Positions 24,191-33,718 of a DNA stretch of 64,000 nucleotides are shown here, piece by piece. The translations under genes were made by a program, and so were the position numbers. The notes under the pieces were generated by a model. It worked only from the letters and a program-made list of their open reading frames with translations, was not told where the DNA came from and did not search any database. Source of the stretch: Desulfomicrobium sp. ZS1 (GTDB taxonomy: Bacteria > Desulfobacterota > Desulfovibrionia > Desulfovibrionales > Desulfomicrobiaceae); the NCBI RefSeq assembly GCF_024204645.1, contig NZ_CP100351.1, positions 1,674,001-1,738,000 on the forward strand. Direction: 5' to 3'. Every line of letters starts with the position of its first letter. Within the stretch, counting starts at the first letter, position 1.

Positions 24191-24739
24191 ATGAAATCCA
24201 TTTGCGTCTTTCTGGGCTCAAGCCCCGGAACCCATCCCGCCTACATGGAAACCACAGCCGCGCTTGGCCGCGAACTGGCCAAACGCGGTATCACCTGCGT
24301 CTATGGAGGCTCCCGCACCGGGCTCATGAACCAGTTGGCCGAGAGCGTGCTTGAGGAGGGAGGCGAGATCATCGGCGTCACCGTGCAGGCCCTCAAGGAC
24401 AAGGAGGAATTCCACAACGGGCTGACCCGGCTACATGTCGCGGCGACCATGCACGAGCGCAAGACCATGATGATCGCCCTGTCCGACGCTTTTGCCGTGC
24501 TACCGGGCGGCATCGGCACCTGCGACGAATTCTTCGAAGTCTATACCCTGCGGCAACTGGGCTTTCATTCCAAACCCTGCGGCCTTCTGGATGTGAACGG
24601 TTTTTTCGAGCCTCTGAAGATGATGCTGGACAAGGCCGGACAGGAAGGATTCATGAAGCAGCCCTACGGCGAGGCCATATCCGTATCATCAGATCCGGCG
24701 AAGCTGATCGACCTGCTCATCGCCAAAGCGAGCCGCTGA
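24191..24739 (+). CDS. LOG family protein (TIGR00730-type nucleotide phosphoribohydrolase)
   Basis: A 182-residue protein of the Lonely-guy family, enzymes that release a base from nucleoside 5'-monophosphates (cytokinin activation in plants, nucleotide turnover in bacteria). The start is VFLGSSPGTHPAY. The substrate loop GGSRTGLMNQLAE and the catalytic motif PGGIGTCDEFFEVYTLRQLG (canonical PGGxGTxxE) are both intact. A GGAG lies before the ATG at a slightly long spacing. It is downstream of the DapB-like gene with a 30-base gap. The family is certain; the physiological substrate in this organism is not known. Confidence 0.9.
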   Translation: MKSICVFLGSSPGTHPAYMETTAALGRELAKRGITCVYGGSRTGLMNQLAESVLEEGGEIIGVTVQALKDKEEFHNGLTRLHVAATMHERKTMMIALSDAFAVLPGGIGTCDEFFEVYTLRQLGFHSKPCGLLDVNGFFEPLKMMLDKAGQEGFMKQPYGEAISVSSDPAKLIDLLIAKASR

Positions 24740-24914
24740 AGATTGACGCCGAAGCGCTTGGCCATGCATTCGCAGGGCTTCCACGAATTCATGAACCGGA
24801 TGGACAAGCACTCTCTTTGTGCATAATAATCACAGGATATTGCTAACAATCGAGCGCGACAGGCGTCCTTCGACGCATTGTTTCGCGCCCGGGCACATTC
24901 AAGGAGACTCGCTC

Positions 24915-25493
24915 ATGTCCAAGAAAATACTGATGCTGGTCGGTGATTATGTAGAGGATTACGAGGTCATGGTCCCGTTTCAGGCTCTGACCATGCTCGG
25001 CTACGCGGTGGAAGCGGTCTGCCCCGACAAGAAGGCCGGGGAATTCGTGCGCACCTCCATCCATGATTTCGAGGGCGACCAGACCTACAGCGAAAAACGC
25101 GGTCACAATTTCACCCTGAACAAGGACTTCACCGCAGTGAACACCGCCGACTATGTCGGACTGGTCGTGCCCGGCGGACGCGCCCCGGAATACATCCGTC
25201 TCAACGCGAGGGTCCTTGAGATCGTGCGCGAGTTCGACGCGGCGGGCAAACCCATCGCGGCCATCTGCCACGGCCCTCTTGTCCTGGTCACGGCCGGAGT
25301 GCTGAAAGGCAAGAGCTGCGCGGCCTATCCCGCCTGCGGACCGGACGTGGCCTGCGCCGGCGGCAAATACGCGGATATTGCCCTCGATAAGGCCCACGTG
25401 GACGGCAATCTCGTCACCGCCCCGGCCTGGCCCGCGCATCCCGACTGGGTCGCAAAATTCGCCGCCCTGCTCGGCGCCAAGATATCCATCTGA
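24915..25493 (+). CDS. DJ-1/PfpI family protein
   Basis: A 192-residue class I glutamine-amidotransferase-like protein of the DJ-1/ThiJ/PfpI superfamily, which includes glyoxalases, deglycases and proteases. The nucleophile elbow AICHGPLVL places the catalytic Cys near residue 118 followed by His. An acidic residue early in the chain ([11 protein letters not shown]) fits the E in the active site. AAGGAG nine bases upstream fixes the ATG at 24915 rather than frames extending further upstream. It stands alone, followed by a GC-rich hairpin. Function could be stress protection against aldehydes; not determined by sequence. Confidence 0.88.
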   Translation: MSKKILMLVGDYVEDYEVMVPFQALTMLGYAVEAVCPDKKAGEFVRTSIHDFEGDQTYSEKRGHNFTLNKDFTAVNTADYVGLVVPGGRAPEYIRLNARVLEIVREFDAAGKPIAAICHGPLVLVTAGVLKGKSCAAYPACGPDVACAGGKYADIALDKAHVDGNLVTAPAWPAHPDWVAKFAALLGAKISI

Positions 25494-25502
25494 TTCCAGC
25501 CG

Positions 25503-25533
25503 AAATGCGGAGCGGTACCCGCCGCTTCGCATT
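25503..25533. terminator. possible terminator hairpin after the DJ-1/PfpI gene
   Basis: AATGCGGAGCGG and CCGCCGCTTCGCATT form a long imperfect stem ten bases after the stop codon. It is followed by CCTCCCC rather than T residues, so termination would be weak; it may instead stabilise the 3' end. Confidence 0.4.
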
Positions 25534-25826
25534 CCTCCCCAGCTTTTCCCGCCGATCGCAAAAAATTTTCTCTACATCAATCTCCATCAAGATTGCGCAG
25601 AAATATTTTTCACGCTAAATGACAACCGTTAATCCATAAGAAACCAGCAAAGACCATCCTTGGCGATTGGTCTTCTATTTTTCACATCCGATGCCATATA
25701 TGGAGGAGCAACGACGACTTGATTTTCAGAACCGGAGCGACCAGAACGCGGCCTGCGGCCCTGCCCGCGACACCAAAAAATGACCCCTGCATCCACAGCG
25801 TCACCAACAAACCAGGAGCCGATTCC

Positions 25827-27314
25827 ATGCACAGTCTACGCGACGAGCATAAATCCAGGGGCCACACCGTGCTGGTGGTGCTCGTGGCCAGCGGGCTGAC
25901 ACTTGCGACGTTGGCCCTGGCCGTGGTCATGGCCTGTTCCTCCTACCGCTCCACCCTGGATGCGGCACGCCAGAACGCCCGTTTCATTTCGAGCCTCGTC
26001 GCCACCCAGATGGGCATGGTGCTCATCGACATCGAAAACAGCCTGACCGAGACGGCAAGGCTGCTGGCAATGATGCAGAGCCTGCCGCCACGGGAACAAA
26101 ACAATCAACTGCGCGAAGCCCTTGGTTCCATCCAGCGCAAAAAATCGTACATCCAGACCATGTTCATCACCGATGCCCACGGCCAGGTCATAAGCTGGAC
26201 AAATCCGGGCATCGCGCCCGATATTTCCGACCAAGATTATATCATGGCGCACCAAGAAAAAGACCTGGAAGTATTCATTGGCGGGCCAATGCACAGCAAG
26301 ACAAGGCCGGGAACATGGATCTTCGGCGTCAGTTTGGGGATGCGCGACAGACAGGGCCAGCTCACGCATATCGTCGGCGCTGTCGTCGCCCTGCTCCCGC
26401 TGCTGGAAATATTCGACAGCGTGGACATGCCCCAGGGCACCCACCTTATGGTGACCGACCTGGAGGGCCGGATCTATCTCCACGCGCCCAATCAGGAACA
26501 ACATGTCGGCCGGACCGTGCCCGAAATCAAGAACAGTGCCTTGCGCGATATGCAGAGCACTACATTCACCAGCGTAACGGCCGCTGATCACGTAGAACTG
26601 GTCGCCGGGGACACGCGGATCAGCCGGTATCCACTGCTGGCCTTCGCGAGCTTTCCCCGTGAGATGGTTCTGGAGCCTTGGAAAAATCACGCCATGGTCT
26701 ATGGCGGCGCATCTGTTGTCTTGGTTCTGGTCGTGGCGGGCTTGAGCACCCTGCTGGTACGCGGCCAGATCCGGCTCAACCGTCAAAGCCGCGAACTGGC
26801 CCTGGCCGCGTCCACGGACATGCTCACCGGCGCGCTCAACAGGCGCGCCTTCATGGAATTCGCCAGCCGCGAGTTCGCCCGCGTGTGCCGCTACGGCGGA
26901 TATCTCTCCTGCATCATGATCGACCTGGACCATTTCAAGAACATAAACGACACGTACGGACATCCGGCCGGGGATCTGATCCTGTCATCCTCGGCGCGTT
27001 ATATCGCCTCGCGCCTGCGGGAGCCGGATATGTTTTGCCGCTACGGCGGAGAGGAATTCGTGATTCTGTTGCCGGGAACGGACCGAAACGGAGCCGCCAC
27101 AGTGGCCGAGGAGCTTCGAGCCGGACTGGCCGGACTCGATCTGAAGCGCGGTGATGAAAAGCTCCCCCTGACCGCGAGCTTCGGCGTTGCCGAAATCCAT
27201 GCGCAATGCGCAACCCTCGACACCCTCATATCCCTAGCCGATCAGGCTCTGTACGAAGCCAAGGAAAACGGCCGCAACAGGGTCTGTCTTGCTCCGCGCC
27301 AACAACAGGGATGA
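25827..27314 (+). CDS. membrane diguanylate cyclase with Cache sensor (GGDEF)
   Basis: A 495-residue inner-membrane enzyme making cyclic di-GMP. A first helix (about 14-36) and a second (about 290-313) flank a periplasmic double-Cache-like domain with SYIQTMFITDAHGQVISWTNPG. The cytoplasmic GGDEF domain begins TDMLTGALNRRAF, and the active-site loop is CRYGGEEFVILLPG (GGEEF, active form). An RxxD inhibitory site (REPD) lies five residues upstream, so product inhibition is likely. The ATG at 25827 has AGGAGCC before it; an upstream TTG at 25719 also has a GGAGGA but would add a non-membrane N-terminus. It converges on a chemoreceptor gene across a shared terminator. Confidence 0.92.
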   Translation: MHSLRDEHKSRGHTVLVVLVASGLTLATLALAVVMACSSYRSTLDAARQNARFISSLVATQMGMVLIDIENSLTETARLLAMMQSLPPREQNNQLREALGSIQRKKSYIQTMFITDAHGQVISWTNPGIAPDISDQDYIMAHQEKDLEVFIGGPMHSKTRPGTWIFGVSLGMRDRQGQLTHIVGAVVALLPLLEIFDSVDMPQGTHLMVTDLEGRIYLHAPNQEQHVGRTVPEIKNSALRDMQSTTFTSVTAADHVELVAGDTRISRYPLLAFASFPREMVLEPWKNHAMVYGGASVVLVLVVAGLSTLLVRGQIRLNRQSRELALAASTDMLTGALNRRAFMEFASREFARVCRYGGYLSCIMIDLDHFKNINDTYGHPAGDLILSSSARYIASRLREPDMFCRYGGEEFVILLPGTDRNGAATVAEELRAGLAGLDLKRGDEKLPLTASFGVAEIHAQCATLDTLISLADQALYEAKENGRNRVCLAPRQQQG

Positions 27315-27341
27315 AAGGAAGAACTTGGCGGAAATAATGAC

Positions 27342-27376
27342 GAAGGCCCAGGAAACGGTTCCCGGGCCTTCCTTTT
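27342..27376. terminator. bidirectional terminator between GGDEF and chemoreceptor genes
   Basis: GAAGGCCCAGGAA and TTCCCGGGCCTTC pair into a strong stem with TTTT on the plus side. The minus-strand chemoreceptor stop is only three bases away, so the hairpin can end transcription from both converging genes. Confidence 0.75.
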
Positions 27377-27378
27377 GG

Positions 27379-29331
27379 CTAGATCTTGAACTGGCCGACC
27401 AGCCCCTTGAGCTGTTCGGCCAACTTGGAGAGTTCCTCCGCACTGACCTGGACCTGCTCGCCGCCGGAGCGGATGTCGCCGGTGATGGAGTCCACGGCCG
27501 TAATGTCCTGGGCGATATCCCTGGACACTCCGGACATCTCCGAAGCGCGCACCGAGGCATCCTGCACGCCGGTGGTGGCCTGGTTGATGTTGGTAGCCAC
27601 TTCGCGGGTCACGGTGGACTGCTCCTCGATGGCGGCGGCGATGGTAGTCACGATTTCGTTCACATCGCCGATGACCTTCACGATCTGACCGATGTCGGTC
27701 ACGGCGCTGCCCGTGGCATTCTGGATGCCGTTGATCTTGGTCCGGATGTCGTTGGTGGCTTCGGCGGTCTTCGTTGCCAGTTCCTTGATTTCATTGGCTA
27801 CGACGGCAAAGCCCCGGCCGGCCTCGCCAGCCCTGGCCGCCTCGATGGTGGCATTCAAAGCCAAGAGGTTCGTCTGCGAAGAGATGGCGGAAATGGTGTC
27901 GGTGACCTTGCCGATTTCCTGGGCCGAAGCGCCAAGATCGCGCAAAATGCCTGCGAAATTATCCACCTGGCGTGCGGCGCTGTCGGTGGTGCCCCGGGCG
28001 CGCTCGGTGTTACCGGAGATCTCGCCGATGGTCGAAGTCATTTCTTCCGTGGCTGCGGCCACCGAGGACAGATTGGTGGTGGTCTCTTCCATGCCTGCGG
28101 CGACGGAGGTGATATTGGCGCTCATCTCCTCTGCGGCCGTGGCCACGGTGGATGTCTTGGAGGAAAGGGAGTGCACGCTCTGCGTCGTCTGCTTGCTCAC
28201 GGCCGAAAGCTCCGTGGCGGAGGAGGCAACGGTCTGGGCGTTGCCGCTAATTTCAGCGATGATGCGCTGCAGTTTTTCAACAAATGTATTGAAGTACTGC
28301 GCCAACTGACCAATTTCATCCGTGCTTTCCACCGGAAGCCGCTTGGTCAGGTCGCCTTCTCCCTCGGAGATATCCCTGAGCAGTTCCACGCAGTTTTTCA
28401 CCGGCAGCAGAATGGCCCGGCTGATCAAAAGCGCGATGGCGATACCCACGGCGAAAAAGGCCAGGGAGGCCAAGCCGATCATCCATCGCATCCTGTACAC
28501 CTCGGCCAGCACATCATCCTGTATGGCACCCACGGCAATGGACCAGCCGGTGTTCTCGATGGGCGCAAACCCGAAGAAACGGTCGGAGCCCATGAAGGGG
28601 TACTGGTCAAAGCCGATCTCGCCCTTCATCATGCGCTGAAACATGCCCCCCAAAGATGCATATTGAGGATCCTTCTTGCCCTCTTCGACGAAATTGCGCT
28701 GATCAAGCACGAACTGCCGGTTGCCGTGGGCGATGAGCACGCCTTTGTTGTCGATTATGTAGGAGTATCCGGTTTCCCCGTATTTGATGTTGTCCGTGAT
28801 CTCGCTGAGCATGGTTGCGTCGAGGCGGGCCAGCAGCACGGCTTTGACATCCCCGGCGAACCCCCTGATGGGCGTGGCCAGAATGATGACCGGCGAGTTC
28901 GTGACCCGGCTGATGATGACGTTGGAGAGCACGGACTTACCGGCCAAGGCCTCCTTGAAATACGCCCGGTCGCTCAGGTCCGCAGTGGAGCCGTCGGGAT
29001 ACCTGGCTTGACCGTCCGCATCGATGACGCCCATGCCCAGATATTTCATCCGTTCGGTTTCGCGTTCGAGGGTGAGCTGCTGACGGTCCCAGTTCATGGA
29101 ACGGATCACGTCCCGATTGGCGATCCCCTCCAGGCCCATGAGGTAAAAATCAAGTCGGCTCCTGACCAGCCGGGCCCCGTCCTGGGCCATGAGCTGGATG
29201 TTCTCCTGCACCTGGCTTAAAGACGCGCTTTTGGCCCGGTCATAAGCGATAAAACCAAGACCTGAGCAGACCAGAATGAGCAGGGCCAGAAAACCGCCGA
29301 TCAATTTGATGCGAATAGGGATGCTCTTCAT
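27379..29331 (-). CDS. methyl-accepting chemotaxis protein with double Cache domain
   Basis: A 650-residue chemoreceptor. TM1 is at about 8-28. A periplasmic dCache sensor (about 35-275) contains the [21 protein letters not shown] and [16 protein letters not shown] motifs. TM2 is at about 283-305, followed by HAMP ([22 protein letters not shown]). The long cytoplasmic coiled coil has the hairpin tip [20 protein letters not shown]. The TM-distal DRAYFKEAL pattern is often found in amino-acid or organic-acid-binding Cache domains. There is no C-terminal CheR pentapeptide; it ends [12 protein letters not shown] before the ATG supports the start. It is monocistronic. Confidence 0.95.
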   Translation of the reverse strand: MKSIPIRIKLIGGFLALLILVCSGLGFIAYDRAKSASLSQVQENIQLMAQDGARLVRSRLDFYLMGLEGIANRDVIRSMNWDRQQLTLERETERMKYLGMGVIDADGQARYPDGSTADLSDRAYFKEALAGKSVLSNVIISRVTNSPVIILATPIRGFAGDVKAVLLARLDATMLSEITDNIKYGETGYSYIIDNKGVLIAHGNRQFVLDQRNFVEEGKKDPQYASLGGMFQRMMKGEIGFDQYPFMGSDRFFGFAPIENTGWSIAVGAIQDDVLAEVYRMRWMIGLASLAFFAVGIAIALLISRAILLPVKNCVELLRDISEGEGDLTKRLPVESTDEIGQLAQYFNTFVEKLQRIIAEISGNAQTVASSATELSAVSKQTTQSVHSLSSKTSTVATAAEEMSANITSVAAGMEETTTNLSSVAAATEEMTSTIGEISGNTERARGTTDSAARQVDNFAGILRDLGASAQEIGKVTDTISAISSQTNLLALNATIEAARAGEAGRGFAVVANEIKELATKTAEATNDIRTKINGIQNATGSAVTDIGQIVKVIGDVNEIVTTIAAAIEEQSTVTREVATNINQATTGVQDASVRASEMSGVSRDIAQDITAVDSITGDIRSGGEQVQVSAEELSKLAEQLKGLVGQFKI

Positions 29332-29790
29332 CGTTTTCTCCGACCTTTAAGGTTGCTCTACGCCTAACCAAAACACCGTGCTTGCGAAAAAAACAACGGA
29401 TCCATTGTCAGAAATTTGATGTGTGAACAGTAACCACGCAATTGAGTATTAACTCAGTTTCTGTTTAAAATAAAGAAAACGTTGAGCAAAACCAACATGA
29501 AGATGCCTCGTAAAGAAGAAAAGGCATAATGCCCTAACGACCCATGCTTTCTCGCCAAAAAGGCCGGAACCATACCCGGCGGCATCTTGCTCCGGTCACA
29601 TCCGAAGCTTTCAGTCCGCGCGGCGATGGGGTAGATCGACAATCATGCGACCATGAACTATGCAGCCACGCGGGCAGCGAGTAACATGGAAGAGGCCGGT
29701 GAACGCTGGCGTGACAGAAACGGCAGATCCTCCAGTCCGAAAAAAACAGACGGCTTTATTATCTCAACACTGTTCACGGAGCAGACTCGC
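29332..29790. other. divergent intergenic region, 459 bases
   Basis: Lies between the chemoreceptor gene (minus) and the DSD1-type enzyme gene (plus). No confident gene is present; a 62-codon minus frame at 29454-29642 ends in a hydrophobic stretch but lacks a ribosome site. Promoters for both flanking units are expected. In-frame start codons as far upstream as 29653 exist for the plus-strand gene but add residues that do not fit the family. Confidence 0.5.
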
Positions 29791-30945
29791 ATGAACAATC
29801 ATTCCACTGCAAACCCAATCCTGGCGAGCCTGGGAACGCCTTGCCTGCTCGTTGACGAGGAGCGCATGGAGCGCAACGTCGCCCGCTTGCGCGACCGGCT
29901 ACGGGCGGCGGGAGTCGCTTTCCGGCCGCACCTCAAAACCGCCAAGTCATGGGAAGTTTCCCGGCGGCTAATGACCACCCCCGAGGGCCCGGCCACGGTC
30001 TCCACTTTGCGCGAGGCAGAAGAATTGGCCGCCCATGGCGTAAAAGACATCACCTACGCCGTCGGCATCTCTCCGGACAAACTGGCGCGGGTGCAGAAGC
30101 TTCGCGCAGGCGGCACCGCCCTGACCATTCTGCTCGACAGCGTGGAACAGGCCCAGGCCGTGGCCAAAGCCTCGGACCCGAAAGACCCTATTCCCGTGCT
30201 CATCGAACTGGACTGTGACGGCCACCGCTCCGGCGTGAAACCGCAGGATGCCACGCTGCTGGTGGCCATTGCGCAGGCGCTGGCGCCACGAGCCAGACTT
30301 GAAGGCGTGCTGACGCACGCGGGCGAAAGCTATGAGGCCCGCGGAAGCAAGGCGCTAGCGGCCGCCGCCGAGCAGGAACGCGCCGCCGCAGTCATGGCTG
30401 CCGAAACGCTGCGCGCCAAGGGCTGGCCCTGCCCCGTGGTCAGCGTCGGCTCCACGCCCACCGCCTTTTCGGCGCAAAGCTACGCGGGCGTGACCGAAGT
30501 CCGCGCCGGGGTCTTTGTCTTCTTCGATCTGGTGCAGGCAGGTATCGGCATCTGCTCGCAGGACGACATCGCGCTATCGGTGCTGACCACGGTCATCGGC
30601 CATCAACGCGAAAAGGGCTGGACCATTATCGACGCAGGCTGGACCGCCCTGTCCAGCGACCGGGGCACGGCGACCCAGGACGTGGACCAGGGCTACGGTC
30701 TGGTCTGCGATCTTGCGGGACGCCCGATCACGAATCTCATCGTCACCAACGTCAACCAGGAGCACGGCATCGTGGCGGCGCGGCCGGGTGCCCCCCGATC
30801 CGATCAGGAATTTCCCATCGGCACGCGACTGCGCATTTTGCCCAGCCATGCCTGCGCCACGGCCACGCATCACGACCGCTACCACGTCATCGGCGTCGGC
30901 CAAAGCGACGTGACTGCCGTCTGGCCGCGCTTCACCGGATGGTAA
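29791..30945 (+). CDS. DSD1/D-threonine aldolase-family PLP enzyme
   Basis: A 384-residue fold-type III (alanine racemase-like) PLP enzyme. The PLP lysine is K49 in RPHLKTAK. The C-terminal D-Ser-dehydrat-type domain carries the metal-ligand pair in PSHACATATHH (His and Cys). VTNVNQEHG is another family motif. Members include D-serine dehydratase, D-threonine aldolase and beta-hydroxyaspartate aldolase (BhcC). GGAG ten bases before ATG 29791 supports this start. It is followed after 21 bases by an ornithine-cyclodeaminase-family gene and then a GNAT-deacetylase fusion, so the three probably form one catabolic operon. The exact substrate is not deducible. Confidence 0.88.
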   Translation: MNNHSTANPILASLGTPCLLVDEERMERNVARLRDRLRAAGVAFRPHLKTAKSWEVSRRLMTTPEGPATVSTLREAEELAAHGVKDITYAVGISPDKLARVQKLRAGGTALTILLDSVEQAQAVAKASDPKDPIPVLIELDCDGHRSGVKPQDATLLVAIAQALAPRARLEGVLTHAGESYEARGSKALAAAAEQERAAAVMAAETLRAKGWPCPVVSVGSTPTAFSAQSYAGVTEVRAGVFVFFDLVQAGIGICSQDDIALSVLTTVIGHQREKGWTIIDAGWTALSSDRGTATQDVDQGYGLVCDLAGRPITNLIVTNVNQEHGIVAARPGAPRSDQEFPIGTRLRILPSHACATATHHDRYHVIGVGQSDVTAVWPRFTGW

Positions 30946-30966
30946 ACAGCAGCTGGGAGTATCGCC

Positions 30967-31926
30967 ATGCGGTTTGTAAGTGAGGACGTCGCATCCAGCG
31001 TCGTGTCCATGGCCGAGGCCATCGAGGTCATCGAAAGGATGTTTCGCGAATACGGCAGGGACGAGGCCGAAGTCTTTCCGGTGGCCCAGGGGCACGGCCC
31101 CGATGCCGGGACGTCTTTCAGCATCAAGAGCGGGCTGATCCGGACCAGCCGGGCCGTGGGGCTCAAAGTCGGCAGCTACTGGCCGCAAAACCGCTTACGC
31201 GGACTGCCCGCCCACGCCTCGACCACCCTGCTGCTCGATCCGGACACGGGCTATCCCCTGGCCTTGGTGGCGGCCTCCCACCTGACCTGTCTGCGCACGG
31301 CAGCCTCGGACGCCGTGGCCGTGCGGCATCTGTCGCGCCAGGATAGCCGGACCCTGGCCCTGTTCGGCGCGGGCCATCAGGCCTGGTTCGAACTGCTGGC
31401 CGTGCGCGAGGTCCGGCCCATCGAGGCCGTACTGGTCGCCAACCGCTCGCCCAAGGCCGCAGAGGACTTCGCCCGGCGCATCAAGGCCGAACTGGGGCTT
31501 GAGGCCCGTTTCGCGGACAGCCGGGAAGCGGTGCAGGCCGCCGACATCATCGTTACGGTCACGGCCGCGCGCGAGGCGCTCTTCGAGGCATCCCTGGTGC
31601 GACCGGGCACGCATGTCTCGGCCATGGGCGCGGACGCGCCGGGCAAGCAGGAACTCGACCCGGCCCTCATGGCCAGGGCCAGCCTGTTCGCCGATGTGGT
31701 CCGGCAGTCGCTTGGCATCGGCGAATACGAGGCAGCGCACAGGGCCGGACTGGTGGACGCCCAAAACGTCACCGCCATCGGCGCGGTGCTGAACGGCGCG
31801 CCCGGACGCACATCCCCGCAGCAGATCACCGTGTACGATAGCTCGGGCATGGCCCTGCAGGACATGGCCATCTGTTCCCTGGCGCTGGCCAAGGCGTCTG
31901 AGGCGGGGCTGGTGCGGACGGTCTGA
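30967..31926 (+). CDS. ornithine cyclodeaminase/mu-crystallin family protein
   Basis: A 319-residue NAD(P)-binding protein. Conserved features are SIKSGLIRTSRAVGLKVGSYWP (substrate Lys/Arg region), TAASDAVAVRHLS, the Rossmann motif ALFGAGHQAWFELLA, VANRSPKAAEDFA, and GTHVSAMGADAPGKQELDP. The family covers ornithine cyclodeaminase, ketimine reductase, pyrroline-2-carboxylate reductase and iminosuccinate reductase (BhcD). GGGAG eight bases upstream fixes the ATG. Pairing with a DSD1-type enzyme matches the BhcC-BhcD pairing of the beta-hydroxyaspartate cycle, but no BhcA or BhcB is in the window, so other amino-acid routes are equally open. Confidence 0.9.
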   Translation: MRFVSEDVASSVVSMAEAIEVIERMFREYGRDEAEVFPVAQGHGPDAGTSFSIKSGLIRTSRAVGLKVGSYWPQNRLRGLPAHASTTLLLDPDTGYPLALVAASHLTCLRTAASDAVAVRHLSRQDSRTLALFGAGHQAWFELLAVREVRPIEAVLVANRSPKAAEDFARRIKAELGLEARFADSREAVQAADIIVTVTAAREALFEASLVRPGTHVSAMGADAPGKQELDPALMARASLFADVVRQSLGIGEYEAAHRAGLVDAQNVTAIGAVLNGAPGRTSPQQITVYDSSGMALQDMAICSLALAKASEAGLVRTV

Positions 31927-31960
31927 AACAATCCCACAACAATCGGCAGGACAAAAAATC

Positions 31961-33709
31961 ATGTTTCGCATCCGCCCCATCTACGACACCACTGTCCCTG
32001 TCGACAGCCTGTGCGTGGAGCAGGTCCAGACCATTCTGGCCGAACGCTTCCCGTTCATCGCCCCGGAAGAAGTGGCCGATCTGCCCGCCACCCTCAAAAA
32101 TCCCATGGCCAAAGGCTACCGGACCATTCTCTTCGTGGCCGAAGGGCAACGCCGGACCGTGCAAGGCTTTGCCCTGCTCTGCCACTTCTCCGACCTGCGT
32201 TTCTGCTACCTGGATTTTCTTTCGGTCAGCTTAAGCCATGGCGGAGGCGGGGTGGGTTCGGCTCTGTACGAAAGGGTGCGGGAAGAAGCCAGGGCTCTGG
32301 GCAACACGGCACTTTTTTTTGAATGCCTGCCCGATGATCCCCTCTTGTGCCGTGACGAAACCCTGCTGCAGGAAAACAAAGCCCGGCTGCGTTTTTACGA
32401 ACGCTACGGAGCGCGCCCCATCGTAAACACGGCCTACGAAACACCGCTTTCGGCCGAAGACGACTGCGCCCCCTATCTGGTGGCCGATCCGCTGGACAAG
32501 CCGTTCCAGCTGTCCAGGCCACGGGCCCGGAGCATCATCCGCGCCATTCTCGAAAGAAAATACAAGGAAAAATGTTCGCCGCAGTATGTACGCATGGTCC
32601 TGGATTCAATTCCGCCGAGCCCCCTGGCTCTGCGCGAAACCCGTTACCTGACGGAAACAATCTCCGCGAACAGGCAAACCATCAGCGCCGATCGAAAGAT
32701 CGCTGTTATCTGCAACCACAATCATCGCATCCATCACATCCGCGAACGCGGCTATGTGGAAGCGCCGGTGCGCATTGATTCGATCCTCAGGGAAATCAAG
32801 AAAACCGAGCTGTTCACGCTCCGGGACCCCCGGCATTTTTCGGAGCAATACATAACAGCCGTGCACGACAAGAAATTCGTGACCTATCTGAAGCGGGTCT
32901 GCTCCACCCTGCCGGAAAACAAATCCGTATACCCCTACGTCTTTCCCATCAGAAACGCGGCCCGTCCGCCCAAGGACCTGGCGGTACGCGCCGGGTACTA
33001 CTGCATCGACACCTTCACGCCCTTAAACGGCAACGCCTACGCCGCCGCGCGCGGGGCCGTGGATTGCGGCATGACCGCCGCGCAGGAGGTGCTTGACGGA
33101 CGCCGCCTGGCCTACGCCCTGGTGCGCCCCCCCGGACATCATGCCGAACACCGGGCTTTCGGCGGATTCTGCTATTTCAACACCGCCGCCGTTGTCGCCC
33201 AGCACCTGAGCGCCCAAGGGCGGGTGGCCGTGCTCGATGTCGATTACCACCACGGCAACGGGACGCAGAACATCTTCTATGAACGCAGCGACGTTCTGAC
33301 CGTGTCCATCCACGGGCATCCCAGTTTCGCCTATCCGTACTTCAGCGGATTCCACGAAGAAACGGGCGAGGGCCAGGGCCAGGGCTTCAACCGCAACTAC
33401 GCCCTGCCCGAAGAAATGGACGGAGTCGGCTATGCCGAAGTCTTGCGCCGGGCCCTGGGCTGCATCCGCGATTTTGACCCGGCATTTCTGGTGGTGTGCC
33501 TCGGGCTGGACCCGGCCAAGGGCGACCCTACAGGCACTTGGAGCCTTCAGGCCAAGGATTTCCACCTGAACGGCAAGCTGATCGGGGCGCTGGGCAAACA
33601 CACCGTGGTGGTGCAGGAAGGCGGATACCGCATCCGCTCCCTGGGCGTGAACGCGGGCAATTTCTTTCAAGGACTTTTTGAAGGATCCCGTCTCGCGCGC
33701 AGCAGGTAA
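31961..33709 (+). CDS. GNAT acetyltransferase-histone deacetylase (HDAC) fusion protein
   Basis: A 582-residue two-domain protein. The N-terminal third (about 1-165) is a GNAT domain, with LDFLSVSLSHGGGGVGSALYERV as the acetyl-CoA loop and a late RFYERYGARPI strand. The C-terminal part (about 240-575) is a class II/acetylpolyamine-amidohydrolase-type deacetylase. It has RPPGHHAEHRAFGGFCYFN (His-His near 391), DVDYHHGNGTQ zinc ligands (near 427), GLDPAKGDP (third zinc Asp near 516) and EGGYRI with the catalytic Tyr (near 554). All key residues are intact. Linked acetylating and deacetylating activities suggest acetyl-amine or acetyl-lysine turnover. It is the last gene of the three-gene unit, 34 bases after the previous gene. 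Confidence 0.88.
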   Translation: MFRIRPIYDTTVPVDSLCVEQVQTILAERFPFIAPEEVADLPATLKNPMAKGYRTILFVAEGQRRTVQGFALLCHFSDLRFCYLDFLSVSLSHGGGGVGSALYERVREEARALGNTALFFECLPDDPLLCRDETLLQENKARLRFYERYGARPIVNTAYETPLSAEDDCAPYLVADPLDKPFQLSRPRARSIIRAILERKYKEKCSPQYVRMVLDSIPPSPLALRETRYLTETISANRQTISADRKIAVICNHNHRIHHIRERGYVEAPVRIDSILREIKKTELFTLRDPRHFSEQYITAVHDKKFVTYLKRVCSTLPENKSVYPYVFPIRNAARPPKDLAVRAGYYCIDTFTPLNGNAYAAARGAVDCGMTAAQEVLDGRRLAYALVRPPGHHAEHRAFGGFCYFNTAAVVAQHLSAQGRVAVLDVDYHHGNGTQNIFYERSDVLTVSIHGHPSFAYPYFSGFHEETGEGQGQGFNRNYALPEEMDGVGYAEVLRRALGCIRDFDPAFLVVCLGLDPAKGDPTGTWSLQAKDFHLNGKLIGALGKHTVVVQEGGYRIRSLGVNAGNFFQGLFEGSRLARSR

Positions 33710-33718
33710 ACGTATATT

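Noticed and set aside
27289-29220. 643-codon plus-strand frame antisense to the dCache chemoreceptor
   Set aside because: No ribosome site or motif; the opposite strand is an unmistakable chemoreceptor.
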